A stretch of 21,112 bases of DNA from positions 1 to 21,112 of the forward strand of contig CAAGHZ010000015.1 of the NCBI GenBank assembly GCA_900769795.1, given 5' to 3'. Source of the DNA: Clostridia bacterium (lineage in GTDB: Bacteria; Bacillota; Clostridia; Monoglobales; Monoglobaceae). A model generated the notes under the pieces. It worked only from the letters and a program-made list of their open reading frames with translations, was not told the DNA's origin and did no database searches. The position numbers and the translations under genes are program-made. Shown here in pieces: positions 15,118-21,112 of the stretch (the first letter of the stretch is position 1; each line of letters opens with the position of its first letter).

Positions 15118-16290
15118 TTACAGATCCTTCATAAAGTAGTCAAACATCTTCTGTGACAGTGGGCGTGATCCGTTTTCTGTAATCACAAAGCCTGTCTCAA
15201 TTCTTCCTCCGTGGAGGTCAGGATGGCCAAAGAAACTTACGTCTACCATTACTGTCATTCCAGGAACAAGTACAAAATCACCGTTTGGTCCAAAGAATGG
15301 AGACTCTGCTTCCATAAGTCCGATAGAGTGTGCAAATGGACAAACTATGTAATCAGAAAGGCCATGCTTTTCATAGTACAAACGTCCGGGTACATCTATC
15401 TCTCTGCCTGTCATACCGGGTTTTAGCATATCGCGCGTGAGCCTGAAAGTCTCTCTCATATGATTGAGCAAGTCTTTCTGCTTCTGTGTATATACACCGT
15501 TTACAGGGATTGTATCACCAAATGTGCCTGCATATCCGTTAAATCTTGGTGCTATACCAATCATAACAAGTTCGCCGCTTTCCATTGGCTTGTTTGTTGC
15601 AGTAGGTACAACCGCCTTTGCTCTCTCGCCTGAGCCAACAATTGTAGAATATGCAAAGCTTGTAGCACCGTTTATTCTACAAATATGCTCACCTGCTGCA
15701 GCAACCTCAAATTCATAAGCGCCCGGCTTTATTGCCTCTATCATCTTATCATAAGCAAGGTCACAAAGTCCTGTTGCTTTTTCAATCTGAGCAACTTCCC
15801 AAGGTGACTTATACGCACGAAGTGTTTCATACTCATCAGTGATATCTACCATCTCAACACCGTCAAAGCCTGCTGCGAAATCACAGTAAACCTGATGAGG
15901 AATTGTAGCAGTACCTACAAAACCTATGCGCTTTAAAACTGTACCTTCACTCTTTAACTCTTCATTAAGTTGAGAGAAGTTTAAGATTGTTGCATTTGGA
16001 TACTCTTCATCAGGAACCATAAATACAGGAAAGCAACGAACCTTAGTGATAGCAGAGTTCATTTTTGCAAAAGGCTCTGATTCAGGGCCACCAAGCAAAA
16101 TAGGCTCACCCTGAAGCGGAACAAGTACAGATCCTTTTTCGAACTGTCCGCACCAACCGGTAAGGTACCAACCGTTTGCAATGTTGAGCTCATCAAAATA
16201 GATAAGCGCCGCATCAAGATTTTTGTCCTTTAAAATCTGTCTTACATCTGCAATTCTTTTTTCTGTCTCTTGCATATTATAATATGCCAT
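15118..16290 (-). CDS. M24 (creatinase/aminopeptidase P) family protein, metal ligands degenerate
   Basis: A 390-residue pita-bread fold protein: an N-terminal creatinase-like domain (about 1-160), then a catalytic domain. The conserved catalytic His is present at His321 (CPFAHSIGLMEAES) and a C-terminal Glu365 (GGRIETGF). The two aspartates that normally bind metal in GDLVLLDFG..GYxSDxTRT are replaced (Gly245 and Thr256 in GELVMIGIAPRFNGYAGTFGD), and the usual EPG glutamate is Asp350. This pattern is creatinase-like, where the fold works without metal, so a C-N hydrolase or other non-peptidase activity is likely. ATG 16290 follows AAAGGAG. It sits second in the operon, 15 bases after the M81 gene. 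Confidence 0.85.
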   Translation of the reverse strand: MAYYNMQETEKRIADVRQILKDKNLDAALIYFDELNIANGWYLTGWCGQFEKGSVLVPLQGEPILLGGPESEPFAKMNSAITKVRCFPVFMVPDEEYPNATILNFSQLNEELKSEGTVLKRIGFVGTATIPHQVYCDFAAGFDGVEMVDITDEYETLRAYKSPWEVAQIEKATGLCDLAYDKMIEAIKPGAYEFEVAAAGEHICRINGATSFAYSTIVGSGERAKAVVPTATNKPMESGELVMIGIAPRFNGYAGTFGDTIPVNGVYTQKQKDLLNHMRETFRLTRDMLKPGMTGREIDVPGRLYYEKHGLSDYIVCPFAHSIGLMEAESPFFGPNGDFVLVPGMTVMVDVSFFGHPDLHGGRIETGFVITENGSRPLSQKMFDYFMKDL

Positions 16291-16305
16291 TTTAATCTCT
16301 CCTTT

Positions 16306-17718
16306 TTATATAAAATTATCGTCCAATGGAAACATTGGTCTTCTTATTTTTTTCATATTCATATCAGACAACCTCTCGCAGGAACTACCCGGAGTGAAGG
16401 CAAGAATTGCTCTCTCAGCCACCTTGGCAAGTTCAGGAAAGAGATATCCAAGTTTTACAACTACTGTCTTGAACTTTGCATAATCAAGGTCAATAGATGC
16501 AAATATATCAGGTCTGCACATTGCCGCTCTGTTTTTAGTAACAACAACTGTCATATCTCCGCAATCAATAGTTGCAGAAGGACCTTCATTGCCGCCTGTA
16601 TAGGACAGAATATCACCTCTGTGAACAAGTCTGCCTGTTATTTCTGCGCGTTTACTGTTCTTATCAAGACTTCCTCCGACTGTAAGGGTAAGAGTATCTC
16701 CTATATTTGCTTTGTAACACATATCACAGGCATTACTGTCGCATATACCGGCAATCAAAACATTTTTTGCACCGAGTTCTTTTACAAGGCTCAACATATA
16801 TGCGTTATCCCCTGATGCACCTGCCGTTGTGTTGTCACCCGAATCCGAGATAAACACTTGCTCTTCTGTTTCCATCGCAAGCCGCACAGCCTCCTCAGGC
16901 TCGGCAGTTTCTGTCATAAACTTAAAATTGTGACGAATATCATAAAAACTTCTTGCAAGTTCCTGTGCACACTTTTGGGCAATAGCCGTATCTGTTTCGT
17001 GGGTAACCACGAAGTTTGGCCCCATATATGGCTCATCTATCCAGGGTTGACCATTAAACACCTGAACACTCATCATCTGAGGAATTGTCTCTTCCATCTC
17101 TGCCGCCCGTTCCATAAGGCTCTTTAGCGGCTCCTGAGCGGTCTGTACCGCATCTCCGCATATAACCACGTTTGCTCTGGCAATCTGCGGCGATGGTAAA
17201 ATCCTCTTGTTTATACAAGTAATAAGATTTTTTGCTGCTCTGATTTGCGTCTCTTTATGATCACAGTGGGGCGCTGTACGAAAACCTGTTATACAATTGC
17301 ATAGACCTACTATCTCATCAGTATTGTCAGCATGAAAATCCATCGCAACTGAAATCGGAATTTCAGAGCCAACCTTTTCTCTTACGCATTTTAAAAGATA
17401 AGTATCACCTGAGCCTATTTCTTCAACATATAAAGCACCGTGAAGATATAACCATATACCATCTATACCACTGTCAGGAATCGCATCTGTAAGTTCTCTG
17501 ACAAGTCGAAGAAAATCTTCTTTGACAACCGCTCCGCCGGGCAAAGCGTGTGCATATATTGTCGGGACTATATCGCATCCCTGACTTTTTAAAAATTCAG
17601 TTACCTGAATCTTATCAAGCATATCCTCATCTTTTGCATAGTCAAAATCCTGATATTTTGTTTTAACAGGTGTCAGACTGTTGCCCTCACACTGTATTGA
17701 ACCAACAACTATACGCAT
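16306..17718 (-). CDS. M81/MlrC (microcystinase C-like) family protein
   Basis: A 470-residue MlrC-type protein. The N-terminal metal domain shows the Glu11 position (CEGNSLTP, usually ETNTFSP), His93 (LYLHGALYVEE), Asp127 and His129 (AMDFHADN) and His151 (FRTAPHCDHKET), the expected ligands. The MlrC C-terminal domain follows: VFISDSGDNTTAGASGDN, GGSLDKNS, and the end RRPMFPLDDNF. The named member hydrolyses linear microcystin, but most homologues are in small-molecule clusters with unknown substrates. The first gene of the minus operon; its promoter and operator-like sequences lie at 17719-17820. The ATG at 17718 follows GAGGTGGG. Confidence 0.87.
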   Translation of the reverse strand: MRIVVGSIQCEGNSLTPVKTKYQDFDYAKDEDMLDKIQVTEFLKSQGCDIVPTIYAHALPGGAVVKEDFLRLVRELTDAIPDSGIDGIWLYLHGALYVEEIGSGDTYLLKCVREKVGSEIPISVAMDFHADNTDEIVGLCNCITGFRTAPHCDHKETQIRAAKNLITCINKRILPSPQIARANVVICGDAVQTAQEPLKSLMERAAEMEETIPQMMSVQVFNGQPWIDEPYMGPNFVVTHETDTAIAQKCAQELARSFYDIRHNFKFMTETAEPEEAVRLAMETEEQVFISDSGDNTTAGASGDNAYMLSLVKELGAKNVLIAGICDSNACDMCYKANIGDTLTLTVGGSLDKNSKRAEITGRLVHRGDILSYTGGNEGPSATIDCGDMTVVVTKNRAAMCRPDIFASIDLDYAKFKTVVVKLGYLFPELAKVAERAILAFTPGSSCERLSDMNMKKIRRPMFPLDDNFI

Positions 17719-17742
17719 ATACCCACCTCTTTCTTTATATTG

Positions 17743-17771
17743 ATTATATCCTAAACCAATTTTTATTTAAA
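17743..17771 (-). promoter_or_regulatory. promoter of the M81-M24-ASRT-GHL6 operon
   Basis: On the minus strand TATAAT (17743-17748) is 17 bases from a weak -35 TTTAAA (17766-17771). A small palindrome TACAA-AA-TTGTA (17772-17783) abuts the -35, which suggests an activator-dependent promoter. Confidence 0.4.
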
Positions 17772-17795
17772 TACAAAATTGTAGTATAAATATGT

Positions 17796-17812
17796 CTTTT
17801 TGTACACAAAAG
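17796..17812. promoter_or_regulatory. inverted-repeat operator in the divergent region
   Basis: CTTTTTGTACACAAAAG is a near-perfect inverted repeat. Its ACAAAAG half resembles the half-site seen at 17851-17880 and 20519-20574. It lies between the two divergent promoters and could serve both. Confidence 0.4.
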
Positions 17813-17850
17813 ATATTGTTATCATGCAGATATTCCTATAACCTATAAAA

Positions 17851-17880
17851 ACAAAAGTATATGTTTTATATACATTTTTG
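17851..17880. promoter_or_regulatory. AraC-type operator upstream of the 17959 promoter
   Basis: A near-palindrome with arms ACAAAAGTATATGT and ATATACATTTTTG, ending two bases before the -35 box. The same element, at the same distance from the -35, precedes the GHL6-like gene at 20637. The likely binder is the AraC regulator at 19582-20475. Confidence 0.6.
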
Positions 17881-17882
17881 TA

Positions 17883-17911
17883 TTGACTACACGTACATCA
17901 AGTGATATACT
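17883..17911 (+). promoter_or_regulatory. promoter of the 17959 gene
   Basis: TTGACT (17883-17888), exactly 17 bases, then TATACT (17906-17911); the ribosome site AGGAGAGG is at 17941-17948. Confidence 0.7.
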
Positions 17912-17958
17912 GTCAAAAAGTATTTGTCTTATTTTGAGACAGGAGAGGATTTTATATC

Positions 17959-19497
17959 ATGAATAAATGTGCATATAATTTAGAATTGCTTATTTTGGCA
18001 ACCGCACGCACACCATGGCAAGATTATAACGAGCCAATAAAGAAAGACAGCGCAGCAAATTATATATATCAACTTAAAGATACCGATATTGATACTGTTA
18101 TGATATGTCCGACCGCTTGGAAGCGCCCATTGTGGCCGTCTAAAATTGACTCACATTGGACAACAGACGCCACAAAGTTATCGCAGCCATTGATTGGCAC
18201 AGATATGAAGTATCACGAAAAAGCGTATTTTCGTCTTCGCGAGTATATGATGCAGGGCAACGACCCTGTTGACGTAGCCGTAAAAGCCGCGAAGGAAACC
18301 GGTATAGCACCGTTTATCTCTTACAGAATGAACGACCACCACTATTTAAACCAGCCCGATGCTTTTATACACCCTGCCATCTGGCGTAACAACCCGTCAT
18401 TCTGGATTGGAGACGGAGACAGACACTTTGATTATATAAATCAAGAGGTTCGCGACTATTATTTTTCGTTGCTGAACGAACTCGTGGATAACTATGACAT
18501 TGATGGTCTTGAACTTGATTTTATGCGTTCTCCTATATACTTCCACAAAAATAATCTGGCAGACGGCATCATTGTTATGACAGGTTTTGTCCGTAAAATC
18601 CGCAATATGCTTGATGAGTACGGGGCAAAAAGAAACAAGCGTCTCAGCCTTTGTGTACGCGTCCCCAACACAATCGAAGCCGCTCTTGAGATTGGTCTTG
18701 ATGTTGCCACATGGGACAGCGAAGGCCTGATAGACATAATCAATATCTCAAGTTTCTTTATGAACTCGCCCAATCTTGATATTGAGTCTTATAAAAATAA
18801 AACAAAAAATGCCACGCTCCTCGGAGAAATGCACTTTATAATTGATTCAGGCGAAATATATAATGGTTTCAAAAACAATGTTTCAAGAAAAACCACTGCT
18901 CAGATCTATCGCTCTCTTGCGGCAAACTATTTGGACAGAGGAGCAGATGGTGTCTCGATGTTCAATATTGATTATACAAGACATCACTTCTTTAACGAGC
19001 CAAGAAGATTAAAAATGAAAGACGGTCAACCACCCACATACGCATTTCGCGGCATAACAGATCCTGACTACCTTTCAAAATGTGACAAGCATTATTTTGT
19101 TGGTCCGCATTACAGCACACTTCCTCAGTCAAACAATCTCGACATCGACCTGTATGTGGCTGACAAAACACCCGCGGATACCTTCAAACATTCCATATTA
19201 CGATTAAAGACCCAAAGACCTTGTCAACCCATTGACATTGCGACATATATCAATGGAGTAAAGCTTGAAGAAATCTCATGGCTTGGTGAGTTATTCGCTC
19301 CAATTTCAAACGAGGCCCTTCCTCGCAGAGAGTTTGTAAAATGTTTCCTTGTCCCCACAAGTATTATAACCCACGGATATAACAAAATTACCGCCGTCAA
19401 TACAAGCGGAGAGATTGCCGGATGGGACATGGAAGCAATCTTTGATATGGTAGAACTTGCTTTATATAAAGAAAACTCATTTTTATCTGCAGAATAA
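17959..19497 (+). CDS. family-10-like putative glycoside hydrolase (TIM barrel)
   Basis: A 512-residue protein that looks like an uncharacterised glycosyl-hydrolase-like TIM barrel. The segment FISYRMNDHHYL (119-130), NPSFWIGDGDRHFDYINQEVRDYY (145-168), and especially DGLELDFMR (182-190, candidate Glu185/Asp187) are typical of hypothetical GH families related to family-10-like DUF4434/GHL proteins. DVATWDSEGLIDIINISS and RGADGVSMFNIDY mark later barrel strands. The C-terminal part (about 370-512) is probably a beta-domain. No signal peptide. It is a single-gene unit flanked by a promoter with operator and a hairpin terminator. The family assignment is by motif only. Confidence 0.68.
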   Translation: MNKCAYNLELLILATARTPWQDYNEPIKKDSAANYIYQLKDTDIDTVMICPTAWKRPLWPSKIDSHWTTDATKLSQPLIGTDMKYHEKAYFRLREYMMQGNDPVDVAVKAAKETGIAPFISYRMNDHHYLNQPDAFIHPAIWRNNPSFWIGDGDRHFDYINQEVRDYYFSLLNELVDNYDIDGLELDFMRSPIYFHKNNLADGIIVMTGFVRKIRNMLDEYGAKRNKRLSLCVRVPNTIEAALEIGLDVATWDSEGLIDIINISSFFMNSPNLDIESYKNKTKNATLLGEMHFIIDSGEIYNGFKNNVSRKTTAQIYRSLAANYLDRGADGVSMFNIDYTRHHFFNEPRRLKMKDGQPPTYAFRGITDPDYLSKCDKHYFVGPHYSTLPQSNNLDIDLYVADKTPADTFKHSILRLKTQRPCQPIDIATYINGVKLEEISWLGELFAPISNEALPRREFVKCFLVPTSIITHGYNKITAVNTSGEIAGWDMEAIFDMVELALYKENSFLSAE

Positions 19498-19526
19498 AAC
19501 AAGTTTTAACTCTTTCGCTTCAATAA

Positions 19527-19562
19527 TAAAAAGGCAGACACTTTTTGTGTCTGCCTTTTTAT
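19527..19562. terminator. bidirectional intrinsic terminator
   Basis: AAAAAGGCAGACAC, loop TTTTT, GTGTCTGCCTTTTT: a perfect stem with A- and T-tracts, placed between the convergent 17959 gene and the AraC gene at 19582. Confidence 0.92.
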
Positions 19563-19581
19563 TACATTATGTACTATCATT

Positions 19582-20475
19582 CTAATTTATCTTAACTGAG
19601 TTTTTATACTCACTGGGTGACATTCCTGTTTTTTCTTTAAATACCCTCGAAAAATATAAAGGGTTAGAAAAACAAAGCATATCCGAGATTTGAGTAAAGT
19701 TATAGAGATTTTCCCTTATCAGTGATTTTGCTTCTTTTATTTTTTTGCTTATAACATATTCCTGCATCGTACATCCGCATTCTTCTTTAAAAAGCCTTGA
19801 GAGATACGACTTTGAATACTGCATCTCCCTGCAAAAATCATCAATCCTCAGGCGCTGATATATATGCATATCAAGTCTTCGCTTCATAATTGTCACAACC
19901 GTACTTTCGCCCTCTGTCTCGTTGTCTGCCTTTTGATTGATTTCACCATACTCTCTGCGAAGAAGCAATATCAAAAGTTGTTCAAGGTAGGTTCTTATCA
20001 TTTGCTGCCCTCCTACAAGTTCGTATTGGGACAAATGTAACTGATGGTCCTCGGGTTTATTCATAGGCAATTCAAAAACCTGCTGAGCCTCTGCAATAAT
20101 GTTGGATATGTATCTTTTTAATTTATCTCCGATTTTAAACCTCTTCTTTTTAAACACATTCATATGCGGAGAGTTACACACAAAGCATATAACAATATAA
20201 TTAGGCGCAACTTTGCCATCTGCTTTGTGAACATGAAACTCGTTAGGTCTGTGAAAAGCGCACTCTCCTTGTCTTAAAATAAAACCGGTGTTCTCGGTTT
20301 CTACAACAAGATTTCCTTTGTCTACATACACGAGCTCCCAAAAATTATGTTTTTCACCTTTGTACTCAAAATCATTTTTAACCTCAAAGTAGTTAAGAGT
20401 AACGATTTTATGAATGCTTATAATATTCGAAATCTGATGCCTGCTATACTCCGCGGCGGATTTTTCAATCTTCAT
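19582..20475 (-). CDS. AraC-family transcriptional regulator
   Basis: A 297-residue AraC-type regulator with a cupin-like domain (about 40-90: HNFWELVYVDKGN, FILRQGECAFHRPNEFHVH) and a C-terminal double HTH: RIDDFCREMQYSKSYLSRLFKEECG and ISDMLCFSNPLYFSRVFKEKTGMSPSEY, a textbook AraC signature. ATG 20475 follows GAGGG. Its own promoter (20507-20535) overlaps one arm of the inverted repeats at 20519-20574, so it is probably autoregulated. It is divergent from the second GHL6-like gene and next to the 17959 gene, both of which carry the same operator. Confidence 0.93.
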   Translation of the reverse strand: MKIEKSAAEYSRHQISNIISIHKIVTLNYFEVKNDFEYKGEKHNFWELVYVDKGNLVVETENTGFILRQGECAFHRPNEFHVHKADGKVAPNYIVICFVCNSPHMNVFKKKRFKIGDKLKRYISNIIAEAQQVFELPMNKPEDHQLHLSQYELVGGQQMIRTYLEQLLILLLRREYGEINQKADNETEGESTVVTIMKRRLDMHIYQRLRIDDFCREMQYSKSYLSRLFKEECGCTMQEYVISKKIKEAKSLIRENLYNFTQISDMLCFSNPLYFSRVFKEKTGMSPSEYKNSVKIN

Positions 20476-20506
20476 AGGCGATCCCTCTTATATAAAAGTA
20501 TACTTT

Positions 20507-20535
20507 ATTATATCATATACATATATTTTTGTAAA
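20507..20535 (-). promoter_or_regulatory. promoter of the AraC gene at 20475
   Basis: On the minus strand TTTACA (20530-20535), 17 bases, then perfect TATAAT (20507-20512). The arm 20519-20532 sits between the -35 and -10, a position that suggests repression when bound. Confidence 0.65.
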
Positions 20536-20574
20536 CCACAAAACACAAAAATATATGTTTTATATACATTTTTG
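20519..20574. promoter_or_regulatory. three-arm AraC-type operator in the divergent region
   Basis: ACATATATTTTTGT (20519-20532) and ACAAAAATATATGT (20545-20558) are perfect inverted repeats of 14 bases. A third arm, ATATACATTTTTG (20562-20574), pairs imperfectly with the second, as at 17851-17880. Confidence 0.65.
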
Positions 20575-20576
20575 CA

Positions 20577-20606
20577 TTGACATCAAACCATAAATTGTGT
20601 TATCTT
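20577..20606 (+). promoter_or_regulatory. promoter of the second GHL6-like gene
   Basis: Consensus TTGACA (20577-20582), followed after 18 bases by TATCTT (20601-20606). A strong GAAGGAGG ribosome site is at 20623-20630. Confidence 0.55.
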
Positions 20607-20636
20607 TTGCTTATACGAAACCGAAGGAGGATTATT

Positions 20637-21112
20637 ATGTCTAAATGGTATGAAAATATAAAATGGCGCAATCTTGTAGATATGCATATCCCTGATTGGC
20701 GTGAAGACTTTATGAGCAAATTTGACCCTGCACAATACGCAGAGAATATGAAAACTGCCGGGATAGAACTCTCCGAGCTTTACACCGGAAACTGTCTTGG
20801 CATCTGCTTCTTCCCGACAAAAGTAGGCCACAAGCACAATGGCATAGGTGACATGGACCTTGTCGGCGAAACTCTTAAAGAACTCAAGAAGCGCGGCATT
20901 GAGAGAATGCCTTATTTTAATATCTGGAGCAGATGGGCATTTGACAACCATCCTGAATGGAGAATCATACGTTCCGATGGCCGCAACACCTTATATGGTA
21001 ACATTGAGGATGAAGAATGGTCACGATATGGCAGATGTTGTCTTAACTCAGACGGATACAGAGAGTATGTTAAAGAACAAATTCGTCAGATAGTTACAGA
21101 CTACGAAGGCAA
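20637..21112 (+). CDS. GHL6-like putative glycoside hydrolase, partial (runs off the right edge)
   Basis: An open frame of 158 codons from ATG 20637 to the window end, after GAAGGAGG. The translation starts MSKWYENIKWRNLVDMHIPD and aligns along its whole length to the N-terminus of the 12650-14725 protein: KWY, DMHIPDW, EDFMSKFDP, GICFFPTK, GHKHNG, FNIWSRW and HPEWR correspond to KWY, DMHIPDW, EEFMSKFDP, GICNWPTK, GHMHNG, INMWSKY and HPGWR. It is therefore a paralogue with the start of the same TIM barrel. The remaining domains lie outside the window. It is probably the first gene of another operon controlled by the 19582-20475 regulator. Short open frames in other phases here (20583-20951 minus, 20848-21093 plus) are shadows. 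Confidence 0.82.
   Translation, partial: MSKWYENIKWRNLVDMHIPDWREDFMSKFDPAQYAENMKTAGIELSELYTGNCLGICFFPTKVGHKHNGIGDMDLVGETLKELKKRGIERMPYFNIWSRWAFDNHPEWRIIRSDGRNTLYGNIEDEEWSRYGRCCLNSDGYREYVKEQIRQIVTDYEG

Noticed and set aside
16270..16815. Open frame of 181 codons on the plus strand opposite the M81 gene
   Set aside because: Antisense shadow of the MlrC-type gene; no recognisable domain and a Cys/Ser-rich composition typical of reverse reading.
20583..21093. Minus-strand and plus-strand short open frames at the right edge
   Set aside because: They are in the wrong phase over the real GHL6-like gene that starts at 20637 and matches its paralogue.

Overview
The window is a carbohydrate-catabolism region from a low-G+C Gram-positive bacterium, most likely an anaerobic gut-type Clostridia. 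The evidence is AT-rich intergenic DNA, strong AGGAGG-type ribosome sites, sigma-A-like promoters, overlapping operons and the mix of enzyme families. No tRNA, rRNA, CRISPR array, insertion sequence or phage gene was seen. No stretch longer than 300 bases lacks a gene; the longest gap, 17719-17958, is regulatory.

Layout. (1) 1-247, minus: the start of an alpha/beta-hydrolase esterase with its own promoter. (2) 450-5253, minus: a five-gene overlapping operon (RraA-family aldolase-like protein, beta-propeller lactonase, short-chain dehydrogenase, mannonate dehydratase-like enzyme, GH1 beta-glycosidase). Together these could form a complete non-phosphorylative route: free a sugar, oxidise it, open the lactone, dehydrate it and cleave it to pyruvate plus an aldehyde. 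(3) 5403-6946: two convergent AraC-family regulators, each divergent from the operon it probably controls. (4) 7125-12557, plus: an operon of N-acetylneuraminate lyase-type aldolase, a sialidase without signal peptide, a xylose-isomerase-like TIM barrel protein, a PHP phosphoesterase and a Sip1/raffinose-synthase-type GH36 protein. It ends in a large hairpin terminator. (5) 12650-17718, minus: a four-gene operon of M81/MlrC-type protein, creatinase-like M24 protein lacking the usual metal aspartates, an Anabaena-sensory-rhodopsin-transducer-fold protein and a GHL6-like glycosidase. (6) 17959-19497, plus: a glycosidase-like TIM barrel protein. (7) 19582-20475, minus: a third AraC regulator. (8) 20637 to the window end, plus: the start of a second GHL6-like protein, paralogous to the one at 12650-14725.

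How it fits together. None of the full-length enzymes shows a signal peptide and no transporter lies in the window, so these look like cytoplasmic steps acting on imported oligosaccharides. Control appears to be by three AraC-type regulators. The clearest regulatory signals are a 12-bp direct repeat at exact 21-bp spacing touching the -35 region of the nanA-type operon, and a near-palindromic operator placed two bases upstream of the -35 box at both the 17959 and 20637 promoters. A related half-site also lies on the third AraC gene's own promoter. The substrates are not decided by sequence alone. The most novel prospects are the oxidative operon, the M81/M24/ASRT/GHL6 operon and the shared operator linking the two GHL6 genes.
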